From contig NZ_JXRP01000018.1 in assembly GCF_000829435.1 (NCBI RefSeq), positions 718,104 to 782,103 of the forward strand: 64,000 nucleotides of DNA, written 5' to 3'. Below are positions 26,771 to 36,344 of this stretch, piece after piece (the stretch's first letter is position 1; each line of letters starts with the position of its first letter). Under the pieces are notes generated by a model. It was not told the origin of the DNA. It saw only the letters and a list, made by a program, of their open reading frames with translations, and ran no database searches. Both the position numbers and the translations under genes were made by a program. The DNA is from Jeotgalibacillus soli (GTDB taxonomy: Bacteria > Bacillota > Bacilli > Bacillales > Jeotgalibacillaceae).

Positions 26771-27065
26771 TTAGCGCCGGCTCTTTTCTCCACCCTTGCG
26801 TCCGGCTTCTTCACGGCTCATTTTCTCATCATTGTTATCACCGGAGTTGCCACCATCGCGTTGGTTGGCGCGAGCTTCTCCACCTTTTTGTCCGATCTCT
26901 TGGTCCGATCTCTTGATAGAATTCTTTATCATGATTTTCGGCAGTAGCGTCGCCGCCTTTATGTCCAATATCTTGATAAAAATCCTTGTCATGATTTTCT
27001 GCTGTAGCTTCTCCACCTTTACGTCCTGCTTCTTCACGACTCATTTTATTATTGTTATCAGCCAT
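26771..27065 (-). pseudogene. KGG-repeat general stress protein (GsiB-like), frameshifted
   Basis: Starts ATG 27065 after GAGGAGG: MADNNNKMSREEAGRKGGE, then DKDFYQDIGHKGGDATAENH and EFYQEIG. At this point a 13-base tandem duplication (26890-26902 and 26903-26915) throws the frame; the original frame resumes as QKGGEARANQRDGG and ends EEAGRKGGEKSRR. Removing one copy restores a continuous KGG-repeat hydrophilin of about 95 residues. Such proteins protect during desiccation and general stress. Confidence 0.85.
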
Positions 27066-27904
27066 TAAAAGTTCCTCCTCAGTAAATTTGGATTTCACTT
27101 ACGGTATTTTTTTACCCAGTTGCCCTTTTAGTAAACTAGTTTTTAAAAAACCAAACAAAAGAACTATCATTATTAACTTTAAAAGTAAGGAAGGGTTTCA
27201 TTTAGTTAATATGGAATATAAAAACAAAATAGTGATAAATATGTACTATTAAGGTAACCGGCGTAGGTGGGACCGATACCATAAACAAAAGAAATACTCT
27301 TTTTTTATTGTACATAAAGAAGTCTTGTACAGCTCTCTTGGACTTAGTCGATTTTTTTCGTTCAGTATATTGAACCTGTAAACTGAATCAAAGAGGAGGA
27401 GAAAAATAGCTTCTTTAAGAGAATCTCATGCTGTCATAGCTGACATCCAGACAGACAGCGGACAGCCTGCCAAAGAGTGAGGATTGGGTTGAAGAAGAAA
27501 TATCCATTCTTGCTTCTGGTATAACGAGGGAAGCCGCAGATAGATCCTGTGTAGAAAAGATAACAATGAATGATAGAGAGAAAAATTTTATGCTAAGCAA
27601 TCTGTTTTAAGTCAAGTGCAAGAGATAAAAACGTTATGGTACATTAAATTTTGGATTCTAAGGAACTTATAAAACAAACAAGAGGCACTTTTATGTAAAG
27701 TTAAAGTTCTATTTCAATGTAGTTTCTCATTCCAACCGTCAAAATTAAAGGATCAGTTTTAGTACAAAGAAACCTTCTGGATGTGGAGTAACAATACAGA
27801 TGTTGAATTATTTATATAGTCGTTTCATTTAATAAATACAAGGATAAGAGTTTATTAAAGAGTAGTCTTAAGACTACTCTTTAAGGTTGAAAAACAATAT
27901 TTTA
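27066..27904. other. Long non-coding stretch, about 840 bases
   Basis: No supported gene. Scattered short frames in 27400-27610 look like decayed coding DNA without a recognisable family. The area before 27240 is simply AT-rich. Confidence 0.45.
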
Positions 27905-28197
27905 TTAGAGCTGTTTCATCATTGAAACCACTTTTATATTTATTCCGTTTGGTTTATGTACAATTTCCTCATCATAGATACTGTATCCGATGGAACGATA
28001 CAACTGAATATTTTTAGGTGCAGTCATACGAACTTTGCAAAGTATCGTAGGCTTTTCAATTTGATTTGCATATTCTTCTAATGACTTTAGCATTTGTTTC
28101 GCAATACCTTTACCTTGTTCCTCTGGAATAACAGATAACCTATAAAAATAAATACCATTTTCATTTAAGTGAAAACGTACCATTCCTACTGGTTCAT
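27905..28197 (-). pseudogene. GNAT acetyltransferase, C-terminal remnant cut by an element
   Basis: MVRFHLNENGIYFYRLSVIP and EEQGKGIAKQMLKSLEEYA (motif A, QxxGxA) followed by YRSIGYSIYDEE, the end of a GNAT enzyme. The open frame runs upstream as HNEPVG and then meets the terminal repeat at 28198, where similarity stops. The N-terminal part is not found beyond the other end of the element. Confidence 0.8.
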
Positions 28198-28241
28198 TAT
28201 GGGGCCCTGCCGAAAAAACGCGGATATTATATGCTAAGCAA
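28198..28241. repeat. Left terminal inverted repeat
   Basis: TATGGGGCCCTGCCGAAAAA followed by ACGCGGATATTATATGCTAA. Matches 29097-29140 in reverse complement with about six mismatches. Confidence 0.75.
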
Positions 28242-28300
28242 ATTACAACCTAAAAAAAGTCAATTCCTGTGCGCTAAGGAACCGACTTTTTAGTTTGGTT

Positions 28301-28326
28301 TGTTAAGCAAAAGCGCCCGATTGTTT
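28301..28326. repeat. Hairpin repeat family, diverged half copy
   Basis: AAAAGCGCCCGATTGTTTAATAA, resembling the GCACCCGTTAGTTGAAG half-unit. It lies just outside the GNAT gene in the cassette. Confidence 0.4.
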
Positions 28327-28342
28327 AATAAAGCCTGGATGA

Positions 28343-28840
28343 TTATTTGTTTATCTTATAACCTTCATATACAACTTCCCAATCAAGAGGTCTAGCCATT
28401 CTATTTTCAATTTGTCCTAATGGCTTAAAGCCATATTGTTCATAAAGAGAGTGAGCATCTTTTGTAGCCAGTTGGAAACTTGTTCCTTTTAATTTAGGAT
28501 CTTCTGTGATTACACGCATTAACCATTTGCTAAGTCCACGTCCTCTGTATTCCGGAAGTACAAAAACATCACCTAGCCAAGAAAATCTTACAAGGTCAGA
28601 CACAACACGTGCAAAACCAACCAGTTTAGCAGGAACATTAGTAGGATTCCCTTCATAGATTCCATAGCAAAGAGTTGAATTTTCAATTGATGCTATTACT
28701 AATTCTTTCGTAATACCCTTAACCCAATAAGATTCCTTGCTAAGGAAATTATGTATAACCTCTGTATCCAAAAACCTTTTATTGGTACTTATAGTGAAAC
28801 CACCATTGTTTGTCCAAAGTGCTTGTTCATTCTCTAGCAT
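28343..28840 (-). CDS. GNAT-family N-acetyltransferase
   Basis: 165 residues, complete. KLVGFARVVSDLVRFSWLGDVFV is the central strand, PEYRGRGLSKWLMR is motif A (RGxGxxxW) binding acetyl-CoA, and LATKDAHSLYEQYGFKPL is motif B, so it probably acetylates a small amine. The start ATG 28840 has only a weak GGGAAATGT-type site. It is the only gene between the two inverted repeats. Confidence 0.88.
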   Translation of the reverse strand: MLENEQALWTNNGGFTISTNKRFLDTEVIHNFLSKESYWVKGITKELVIASIENSTLCYGIYEGNPTNVPAKLVGFARVVSDLVRFSWLGDVFVLPEYRGRGLSKWLMRVITEDPKLKGTSFQLATKDAHSLYEQYGFKPLGQIENRMARPLDWEVVYEGYKINK

Positions 28841-29096
28841 TACATTTCCCCTATTGCTTCAAATTTATATATTTATACCATTTAAGGTTTATTTATTCAA
28901 TATTTTAGTTTTTTTGTTTTTAAAGTAAATGGCCATTTAACGGAACAACTCTATTTTCTTCCCTTTAGATAACCATATCCAAAGGGGAGAAACGTCACAA
29001 CTTTTTTATAAACGGTATAACTATCTTTAAAACGGTACATCTTTCTTTATATTCTACACTTAGCGTAGAAAAATCAGAGTTTTACCTTCTGAAAAG

Positions 29097-29140
29097 TTCC
29101 TTAGCGTATAATATTCGCGTTTTTTCGGCAGGACCCTATA
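29097..29140. repeat. Right terminal inverted repeat
   Basis: Partner of 28198-28241. Outside it, 29141-29517 holds only decayed reading frames on the minus strand (MGAVLVAVNYSRTIT and DTLYKVYPELKDIQTD) of no recognised family. Confidence 0.7.
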
Positions 29141-29517
29141 GTATTTATAAAAAAAGCATTTCTAGCTTAAAAAAATTCATTCCAAGAGTAACAACAATCA
29201 AAGTATGATCTTTCAGTGGTATACCGTTTTTCAAAAAGGTGATGTTATACATTTTAACTCATCTGTTTGAATATCTTTAAGTTCAGGATATACTTTGTAA
29301 AGCGTATCTATGTAGGAACGCATCCGATCGCTTTTTGCAAGAGTAATCGTGCGGCTATAATTAACAGCGACGAGTACAGCGCCCATCTTTATCCTCAATC
29401 AAGTTTAATAAGGTTTCGTATACAGTATTAAGCATCCCATCATTCCATTGTTAAAAAATGTAAACTTCTTTAATGGTATCATAGGATGCAAAATATTCAA
29501 AATACAATAAGATCACT

Positions 29518-30315
29518 TTATTTATAATAGCTATCTAGCATGAGTGTTTGTTTATAAAAAATGGACGGGCTTAGTTGGACAGCTAAAGGACGTTCTCCTC
29601 TAGCGGTAATAAGCTCACGAATTGTATGATTGACGCGTGATTCAATAAAAATTAAATCCGTATGGTCCAAGGAAATGACTACTTTTAATCCATTCCATTC
29701 AGGATCATCACCCGCATCCTTGGATATTGGGATATCTAAAATACTTGACCATTTCTTCGCAGTTGCCTTCGCATCATGAACGGCGAAGATAACTTCCTTT
29801 ATGACCAACTTTTCATTAGAGGGGGTCAGTATACCTGAACTTCTTAATCGTTCAAATCGATCCTCCTCTGGCTCATGCCACTGAATAAAAAAGGAAGGGG
29901 AAGTTTATTATAGTGATCATCTTCAATAAATAACATGGTCCATGAAATAATTTGATCATTTGAAGTCTGTCTGCTTCCTGGAAATAGCATTGCTTTCATT
30001 CTTTTTTCTAAAAAGTGGACTGAAGCTGTTCGATATGATCTACTCGGATGCAAAGATGACCGAAGCCATTTCCTTTTTCTAAATCAAAAACGGCTCTTTT
30101 GATCAGTGGGTTATCACTTTTCTCTGCTTTTTTTGGTCAATAATCGTTAAATATTCTATGTAACTTAATCCTGCATGAAGCAAACTATTTTGAGTGCCCC
30201 AATTCTCGTGTATTCCTCCTATAACAGCATGAATGCCTTTTTGTTTTAACCGTTCAACAGGAACATCAACGGATTCTTTTATAAAATGTACGAGGTGATC
30301 AAATTTTTTCAGAAT
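29518..30315 (-). pseudogene. Glyoxalase-like (VOC) protein with several frameshifts
   Basis: Collinear pieces: KFDHLVHFIKESVDVPVERL, HENWGTQNSLLHAGLSYIEY, then frameshifts to KGNGFGHLCIRVDHIEQLQS, ISWTMLFIEDDHYNKLPLP and FERLRSSGILTPSNEKLV, ending in the intact-looking VIKEVIFAVHDAKATAKKW block and YKQTLMLDSYYK. This resembles the glyoxalase-like PF13468 architecture, about 260 residues when whole. At least three frameshifts and a stop break it. It begins a few bases after the AAC(3)-like gene stop and was probably its operon partner. Confidence 0.8.
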
Positions 30316-30317
30316 AA

Positions 30318-31130
30318 TCAGCTCTTTTCACGATGATGTTTGATCCATTCAAAACCAAAATCTACTAATTCTTTAATAGGAATAAGCCTGGCATGAGCAT
30401 TTCCAACCATACCTTGTTGGATGTGATGAGACTTTTCAAAGTCTAATCCGATTGTTGGAAAAATATCTGAGTCAACAGATAGCTGATCGTAAGAAACCCA
30501 TTTTCGTTTACCTTCTATCCAAATAGCCGAATGCTGCTTGTACCAGGTTTTTTGTTCCTGCAACGCTTCTGATAAGTGTAGACATGTAGCATTTCCATAC
30601 CCTACCCCAAGTAATAATACAAATGCGTTATCATTATACAATTTTCCAAGTGGAGATTGTGGTCCAAAAGAATCTTCTAAAGGATGGCTTTCAGTTATCC
30701 ATTCAGCCTTTGGTCCTAGAGCGGTAAATGAGTGCATAGGGTGTGAACTTCTTTTTGTTTCTTGAAGTGCGCAAAAGCATTCTGCGATTCTTCCCATTCC
30801 TCTTGGTATTGATGCCTTTTCATCAAATGGTGGGATATCAGCTCTTACCTTGTCCCACCATTCTTCGGGTATTGGTGGATTTTCCCACATAGATGGATCA
30901 GAGTTTCCTGGCGTTTGTGCCGGCATAACGATCGTACCTGATCTACTAACTGATTCTTGAAGAAGTTTAACCATGGTGGTCTCACCGCCCGCTACCCACC
31001 CTAAACGAGTGAGTGATGAATGAACAATGATCGTCATTCCTTCATGAACACCAAGTGTTTTCAACTCTGTTAGTAATTGTTCATAAGATTGATAGTGTAG
31101 TGTTTGTTTTATCACACTGTTTTCACTCAT
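30318..31130 (-). CDS. Aminoglycoside N(3)-acetyltransferase family protein
   Basis: 270 residues of the AAC(3)/YokD family (PF02522). TIIVHSSLTRLGWVAGGE carries the active-site HSS, GTIVMPAQTPGNSDPSMW and SSHPMHSFTALGP supply the substrate site, and LLLGVGYGNATCLHLSEAL has the conserved His. ATG 31130 is preceded by an AT-rich leader with only a weak AGGGAG-like site. It would acetylate antibiotic-like amines with acetyl-CoA; native substrate unknown. Confidence 0.92.
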   Translation of the reverse strand: MSENSVIKQTLHYQSYEQLLTELKTLGVHEGMTIIVHSSLTRLGWVAGGETTMVKLLQESVSRSGTIVMPAQTPGNSDPSMWENPPIPEEWWDKVRADIPPFDEKASIPRGMGRIAECFCALQETKRSSHPMHSFTALGPKAEWITESHPLEDSFGPQSPLGKLYNDNAFVLLLGVGYGNATCLHLSEALQEQKTWYKQHSAIWIEGKRKWVSYDQLSVDSDIFPTIGLDFEKSHHIQQGMVGNAHARLIPIKELVDFGFEWIKHHREKS

Positions 31131-31273
31131 TTTTTACTCCCTGCTACATTTTTTATAATACAATTATATGACAAAGACATATATCAGTTGTACTAAATCG
31201 TATTCATTTGTTATACTATCACCAATGGAATTATTAGAAAATTCCATTATCATTTGAAGGAGGTCGATGTTCG

Positions 31274-31408
31274 ATGAAAATTTTAAGTAACGAACAATTG
31301 ATGGCAGCCTATCGAGACGCGGAAAAGCATGGTGAACCTAACACACTAAGTATCTTGAAGAAAGAAATCAGGAAACGTGGCATTCGTGCAGGTCGAGACA
31401 AACGGTAA
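31274..31408 (+). CDS. Small Sda-like protein (sporulation checkpoint inhibitor family)
   Basis: 44 residues: MKILSNEQLMAAYRDAEKHG, then LSILKKEIRKRGIRAGRDKR. The LSxExLxxxYxxA start and the IxxLxxEIxRR-type second helix fit the two-helix hairpin of Sda, which binds histidine kinases KinA/KinB to block sporulation when replication is disturbed. AAGGAGG lies ten bases upstream. The C-terminal tail is more basic than in B. subtilis Sda. The fit is moderate; another two-helix small regulator is possible. Confidence 0.55.
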   Translation: MKILSNEQLMAAYRDAEKHGEPNTLSILKKEIRKRGIRAGRDKR

Positions 31409-31421
31409 TGGAGAGTACATA

Positions 31422-31452
31422 ACACATGGTCCTACTGGACTATGTGTTTTTA
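31422..31452 (+). terminator. Terminator after the small Sda-like gene
   Basis: ACACATGGTCC pairs with GGACTATGTGT, then TTTTTATTTTT. Confidence 0.75.
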
Positions 31453-31461
31453 TTTTTATGT

Positions 31462-31492
31462 AAAAAAAGCTGGCAATTTGCCAGCTTTTTTT
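31462..31492 (-). terminator. Terminator of odhAB
   Basis: AAAAAAGCTGGCAA and TTGCCAGCTTTTTT form a stable hairpin directly after the odhB stop. A near-identical stem (GCTGGC) ends the trp operon at 38634. Confidence 0.85.
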
Positions 31493-31496
31493 ACTG

Positions 31497-32759
31497 TTAT
31501 CCTTCAAGCAATAGGTCTTCAGGATTTTCAAGTAAGGATTTTACCATTGCGAGGAAACTAACCGCTTGTTTTCCGTCAATAATACGGTGGTCGTATGATA
31601 ATGCTACATACATCATTGGTCTGTTTTCCATTCTTTCCGCATCAATTGCTACCGGACGAAGCTGAATCGTATGCATTCCTAGAATTCCAACTTGTGGACC
31701 ATTTAAGATTGGTGTTGAAAGCAATGAACCAAAAACACCGCCGTTTGTAATTGTAAAAGATCCGCCTTGAAGATCGCTTAACTGCAATTTTTTATTTTTT
31801 GCTTTTGTAGCTAGTTCTACTATTTCTCCTTCAATTTCTGCGAAGTTTTTGCGGTCACAATCACGAACGATCGGCACAACCAGACCATCATCTGTTGATA
31901 CAGCTACACCAATATCATAAAATTGCTTTAAGACAACTTCGTTCCCATCAATTTCTGCATTGATGTATGGATATTTTTTAAGACCAGCCACTACAGCTTT
32001 TGTGAAAAAGGACATAAAGCCCAGACGTACATTGTGGGTTTCAAAGAATTTATCTTTCTTTCTTTTTCTTAGATCCATTACATGAGACATATCAATTTCA
32101 TTGAAGGTTGTCAGCATAGCCGCCGTTTGCTGTACCTCGACTAAACGATTTGCGATCGTTTGGCGGCGTCTAGTCATTTTTTCACGAACAACTGGCTTTG
32201 TATCTGCTGTTTTAGGTGCTGTTTGCTCATTCTTTACCCCAGCCTTTGACTCTTGTTTAGGTGACGCTGGCTTTGTTGAATAAGATTCAACATCTTGTTT
32301 ACGAACACGACCCATTGGATCAATAGTTGGAACTTCAGAAAGGCTAATTCCTTTTTCTCTTGCTAGTTTACGTGCTGAAGGAGAAGCAATTGTTCTGTCT
32401 TTCGTTTGATCACTTGAAATATCAGATGCATCATCCGATGGCTGAGCTTCTTTTGGAGCTTCAGTTGCTTTATCCTCTGCCTTTTCTTCTTTAGCCGGTA
32501 CTGACTCAACAGCTGAACCGCCTTCTCCAGCTTCCACTACTGCGATTACTTGCCCTACCTCAACCGTGTCACCTTCTTCAGCTTTTAATTCTTTAATGAC
32601 ACCAGCTTCGTCTGAAATAACCTCAACATTCACTTTGTCTGTTTCGAGTTCAACGATAAATTCACCTTTTTCAACTTGTTCACCAGGCTGCTTGAGCCAT
32701 TGAGCGATTGTTCCCTCTGTAATTGATTCTGCTAACTCTGGTACTTTAATCTCTGCCAT
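31497..32759 (-). CDS. odhB: 2-oxoglutarate dehydrogenase E2 (dihydrolipoyl succinyltransferase)
   Basis: 420 residues. The lipoyl domain (1-77) has [15 protein letters not shown] with the lipoylated Lys. The linker is Ala/Pro/Lys-rich with the E1/E3-binding domain [16 protein letters not shown] at about 124-140. The C-terminal catalytic domain ends [16 protein letters not shown], containing the HxxxDG active site. ATG 32759 follows GAGGAGG. Downstream partner of odhA in the TCA cycle. Confidence 0.97.
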   Translation of the reverse strand: MAEIKVPELAESITEGTIAQWLKQPGEQVEKGEFIVELETDKVNVEVISDEAGVIKELKAEEGDTVEVGQVIAVVEAGEGGSAVESVPAKEEKAEDKATEAPKEAQPSDDASDISSDQTKDRTIASPSARKLAREKGISLSEVPTIDPMGRVRKQDVESYSTKPASPKQESKAGVKNEQTAPKTADTKPVVREKMTRRRQTIANRLVEVQQTAAMLTTFNEIDMSHVMDLRKRKKDKFFETHNVRLGFMSFFTKAVVAGLKKYPYINAEIDGNEVVLKQFYDIGVAVSTDDGLVVPIVRDCDRKNFAEIEGEIVELATKAKNKKLQLSDLQGGSFTITNGGVFGSLLSTPILNGPQVGILGMHTIQLRPVAIDAERMENRPMMYVALSYDHRIIDGKQAVSFLAMVKSLLENPEDLLLEG

Positions 32760-32786
32760 TGCGACGTCCTCCTCTGTTAAATCAGC

Positions 32787-35621
32787 TTATTTCCTTGTAA
32801 ATGCTTCTGTTAATATACGTGTTTGATCTTTTTTATGAACCACTGGGTCCCCTTCAGCTGGGCTGCTTCGTCGTCGACGTCCTGAATAGCGAATTTCAAT
32901 ATCCTCTGGAGCCAGTTTAAGTAAAAGAGGCTCTACATACGTCCAGGCACCCATATTTTTAGGTTCCTCTTGAACCCAAAGAATTTCTTTTAACTGAGGA
33001 TAGCGTGCAATAATTTCCTTGACTGCATCAATTGGGAAAGGGTAGATTTCTTCAATTCGAATTAGATGGATCCAATCTAAGTTTTCTTCTTTTGCTGCAC
33101 GTTCAATAAGATCAATCCCTATTTTCCCTGTTGAAAGAACAATTCTTTCTACCTTTTCATGGTTTTGTCCAAGCTCGTTATGCTCAAGCAGAGGTTGGAA
33201 TTGACCTTCAGTAAACTCGCGCACCGGTTGTGAAACTAGTGGATGACGCAGAAGGCTTTTCGGTGTCATGATCACGAGTGGTCTTACTTCTTCGCGCTTC
33301 AAAATGGCAGCCTGACGTCTTAGAATATGAAAATATTGAGCAGAACTTGTTAAATTAGCTACTGTCCAGTTATTTTCAGCAGCAAGTGTTAAGAAACGTT
33401 CCATTCTTCCAGAGGAATGCTCTGGTCCCTGACCCTCATAACCATGTGGCAGAAGTAAGACTAAACCTGATTTCTGCCCCCATTTTGCTCTGCTGGAGGA
33501 TACAAACTGATCGAACATTACTTGAGCCATGTTGGCAAAATCTCCATATTGTGCCTCCCAAAGTACTAATGTTTCGGGAGAAAAAACATTGTAGCCATAT
33601 TCATAACCAACTACCGCTGCTTCTGTTAAAGGACTGTTGTATACAACAAATGAAGCATTTGCATCTTCAATATGATGAAGAGGGGTCAATTCTTCGCCCG
33701 TTTTTTCATCATGCAGTACAAGGTGGCGGTGCGCAAACGTTCCTCGCTGTGAATCCTGTCCTGATAGCCTAATTGGAACGCCATCCTGCAAAATAGCACC
33801 AAACGCCAGTGTCTCAGCATGAGCCCAGTCAAGTTTTCCATCCTTTGTAAATGGCTCTTGACGACGCTGAAGAATTTTCTCAAGCTTTTTAAAGACATTA
33901 AACCCATCTGGCCATGTAAGAAGGTCCTCATTCATCTTTCTCAGACGATCAATCCCAACTGATGTTGAAATATCAGTTAAAGGAACAATGACTTTTTGAG
34001 GTGGATTCATCAAAGTATCGGGGTCTTTGTCCGCTTTTGGAACGGTATCATATGCTTTTTGAAGCCTTTGTTGGAAAGATTCACGAAGCTCTGCAGCTTC
34101 ATCAGCTGTTATTACCCCTTCTTTAATAAGTTGATTTTGATAGATTGTGCGTGCATTATCGTGTTTATTAATAATTGTATACATTTTCGGATTTGTTACC
34201 ATTGGCTCGTCCATCTCGTTATGCCCAAAACGACGATATCCAATAAGATCAATTACAAAATCCTTACCAAACTTTGAACGGTATTCATAGGCCATATTCG
34301 CTGCTGCTAAACAAGCTTCCGCATCGTCTGCATTAACATGAACAATAGGCACTTCAAATCCCTTTGCCGTATCAGAAGCATACTTTGTGGAACGTGAGTC
34401 AAAGCTTTCTGTCGTAAAGCCAATCATATTGTTCGCAATTACATGGATTGACCCTCCAGTATGGTAGCCTCTCAGCTGACTCATATTTAATGTTTCAGCC
34501 ACGATACCCTGACCAGGAAATGCAGCATCACCATGAATCATAATGGCCAGCGACAATTCTGCAGATAGTTTAGGATAACCCGATTTAGTACGGTCTTCCT
34601 GACCTGCTCTTGTATAACCAGCGACAATTGGACTAATGACCTCCAAATGACTTGGATTATTTGCTAGTGTTACACGAGCATTAACTGTATCTTCTTTTTT
34701 GAGCTTTCGATCAGCTCCGAGATGATATTTTACATCCCCAGTCCAGCCATATGTAATTCCAAGTGAGCCTTCAGATGGAATCAAATCTTTGCTTGGAGAG
34801 TGCTGAAACTCTGCAAAAATCATTTCATAAGGTTTTTCCAGCACGTGAGCAAGTACATTTAAGCGCCCGCGGTGAGCCATACCTATATTGATTGATTCGG
34901 CACCTTTTCCTACAGCTGCTATGATGATTTCATCAAGAAGGGGAACCATTGTATCAAGCCCTTCAATTGAAAAACGCTTTTGACCTACAAACGTTTTATG
35001 AACGAAGCTTTCGAATCCTTCTACTTGAATCAATCTATTTAATAAAGCTTTCTTTTGATCAACTGTTACAGTTTTATCTAATATACCTGATTCAATATAA
35101 TTTTTTAGCCATTTTTTCTCATCTTGGTTATGTACGTGTGCGTACTCAATTGCAATGGTTTTCGTATACATTTTCTTCAAATATTCAATCGCTTCAAAGC
35201 CGTTTGTAACTTCAGGTGGTGAATTTGGAATTAATACATCGACTGGTATTTTCACCAGATCTTCTTTTGTTAATTCATAGGTTTCAAGTTCAATTCGATT
35301 TGTATCTTTTTCTCGGTCATTAAGTGGATTAATATTTGCAGCAAGATGTCCATAAATACGAATATTATCAGCTAATTGGACAGCTGCGATGACCTTGGAG
35401 TAATTCGTTCCTTCAATTGTTACCGGTGTGTTGCCCTTTTGAATATAACTGTTCTCATTTAATGCAACTGGTGAACCATTTTCTTTGAAATACGCTTGTA
35501 ATTCTTCATCAACTAATGATGGGTCTTCAAGAAATTGATCATACATTTCCAGTACATATCCAAGGTTCGGCCCGTGGAAAATATTTCTTGAAAGATCCTG
35601 TTCTTCCGACTGTTTTCTCAT
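32787..35621 (-). CDS. odhA: 2-oxoglutarate dehydrogenase E1
   Basis: About 944 residues from ATG 35621, which follows GGAGGTTTTCACA; a 9-codon upstream extension lacks a ribosome binding site. The N-terminus [19 protein letters not shown] is the E1-specific start. [14 protein letters not shown] and [19 protein letters not shown] are the thiamine-diphosphate-binding motifs, with [12 protein letters not shown] following. The odhA-odhB gap is only 27 bases, so they form one transcript. Decarboxylates 2-oxoglutarate in the TCA cycle. Confidence 0.97.
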   Translation of the reverse strand: MRKQSEEQDLSRNIFHGPNLGYVLEMYDQFLEDPSLVDEELQAYFKENGSPVALNENSYIQKGNTPVTIEGTNYSKVIAAVQLADNIRIYGHLAANINPLNDREKDTNRIELETYELTKEDLVKIPVDVLIPNSPPEVTNGFEAIEYLKKMYTKTIAIEYAHVHNQDEKKWLKNYIESGILDKTVTVDQKKALLNRLIQVEGFESFVHKTFVGQKRFSIEGLDTMVPLLDEIIIAAVGKGAESINIGMAHRGRLNVLAHVLEKPYEMIFAEFQHSPSKDLIPSEGSLGITYGWTGDVKYHLGADRKLKKEDTVNARVTLANNPSHLEVISPIVAGYTRAGQEDRTKSGYPKLSAELSLAIMIHGDAAFPGQGIVAETLNMSQLRGYHTGGSIHVIANNMIGFTTESFDSRSTKYASDTAKGFEVPIVHVNADDAEACLAAANMAYEYRSKFGKDFVIDLIGYRRFGHNEMDEPMVTNPKMYTIINKHDNARTIYQNQLIKEGVITADEAAELRESFQQRLQKAYDTVPKADKDPDTLMNPPQKVIVPLTDISTSVGIDRLRKMNEDLLTWPDGFNVFKKLEKILQRRQEPFTKDGKLDWAHAETLAFGAILQDGVPIRLSGQDSQRGTFAHRHLVLHDEKTGEELTPLHHIEDANASFVVYNSPLTEAAVVGYEYGYNVFSPETLVLWEAQYGDFANMAQVMFDQFVSSSRAKWGQKSGLVLLLPHGYEGQGPEHSSGRMERFLTLAAENNWTVANLTSSAQYFHILRRQAAILKREEVRPLVIMTPKSLLRHPLVSQPVREFTEGQFQPLLEHNELGQNHEKVERIVLSTGKIGIDLIERAAKEENLDWIHLIRIEEIYPFPIDAVKEIIARYPQLKEILWVQEEPKNMGAWTYVEPLLLKLAPEDIEIRYSGRRRRSSPAEGDPVVHKKDQTRILTEAFTRK

Positions 35622-35706
35622 TGTGAAAACCTCCAACATTGTGGACATTTTACTCGTAAATATTCGTCAACGAGAAAAATGCTATGTAGAAATAGTAATA
35701 TAATGG

Positions 35707-35722
35707 TGCTAAAACGCTTACA
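35707..35722. promoter_or_regulatory. Possible cre-like operator upstream of odhA
   Basis: TGCTAAAACGCTTACA, read on the minus strand as TGTAAGCGTTTTAGCA, resembles a CcpA-binding cre in its left half but deviates in the right half. It lies about 85 bases upstream of odhA. The remaining odhA leader (35622-35921) shows no other clear element. Confidence 0.35.
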
Positions 35723-35921
35723 GTTTTATTTTATCACTGTAAAGGGTCGAGTTAAAGCCTTTCGATACATTTTTTCAAAAATTATGGAACATTTACCCTC
35801 TCATAATGAAAATCAGATGTTTGAAACCAAAATATTGAATTAATTTGTTCTAAATCTTTTATCAATGAAAAGTATGCAGGTTTCTTTTTTGTCATATAGA
35901 ATGAATAAAGGGGGTGAGAAG

Positions 35922-36344
35922 ATGGATTTTTGGCAATCACTATTCCCTAAAAATCCCTCCCATTTAACACCAAACGAATGGCAAAAATGGCTTCAAAATT
36001 ATATGAACCAAGCCTTCACCAATCATATGGTACATGAAAACAAGGAAGCTCCGCAATCCTCGTCTTCCTCTACCAACTATCAAATTTTTGAGGCTTTTCA
36101 TTTCATTTATGTCCATGTTATTTTGACCGATTCGCTGAAAGAACATTTAAAGGTTCATCATACTTTATCAGAGTTAACCATTCACTTTAGTTCCGAAACA
36201 CATGAAGATCTGCGAATTCAGCTCCCAGCTCCGGTCTCAAAAAAAGGAGCTACTGCAGAAATTAAAGATCTAATACTCGAAGTATGCTTAACTAAGCTAA
36301 AAAACCAATACGAAACAGAGCTTTCTATCGAATCGATTGATTAG
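35922..36344 (+). CDS. Hsp20-like or spore-related hypothetical protein
   Basis: About 140 residues. The N-terminal PNEWQKWLQNYMNQAFTNH is helical, a Ser-rich spacer follows, and the C-terminal half (FEAFHFIYVHVIL; LRIQLPAPVSKKGATAEI; LILEVCLTKL) follows the Hsp20 alpha-crystallin strand pattern LPxxVxxxxxxAxxxxxxLxVxLxK. ATG 35922 follows GGGGGTGAG; an earlier in-frame ATG at 35865 lacks a ribosome binding site. Family assignment is tentative. The 3' end overlaps the convergent kinase gene. Confidence 0.5.
   Translation: MDFWQSLFPKNPSHLTPNEWQKWLQNYMNQAFTNHMVHENKEAPQSSSSSTNYQIFEAFHFIYVHVILTDSLKEHLKVHHTLSELTIHFSSETHEDLRIQLPAPVSKKGATAEIKDLILEVCLTKLKNQYETELSIESID

Larger units (their letters stand above)
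28198..29140. mobile_element. TIR-bounded cassette carrying an acetyltransferase
   Basis: Imperfect 44-bp inverted repeats (28198-28241 and 29097-29140) share CCTGCCGAAAAAACGCG, ATATTATA and GCTAAG cores. They enclose one GNAT gene and no transposase. A related motif (CGCTAAGGAAC) recurs just inside the left end near 28272. The left end interrupts a second GNAT gene. This looks like a non-autonomous transposon or MITE with cargo; no target duplication was identified by eye. Confidence 0.6.

Noticed and set aside
27415..27600. Short frames in the 27-28 kb gap
   Set aside because: They may be coding debris but give no recognisable family or start.
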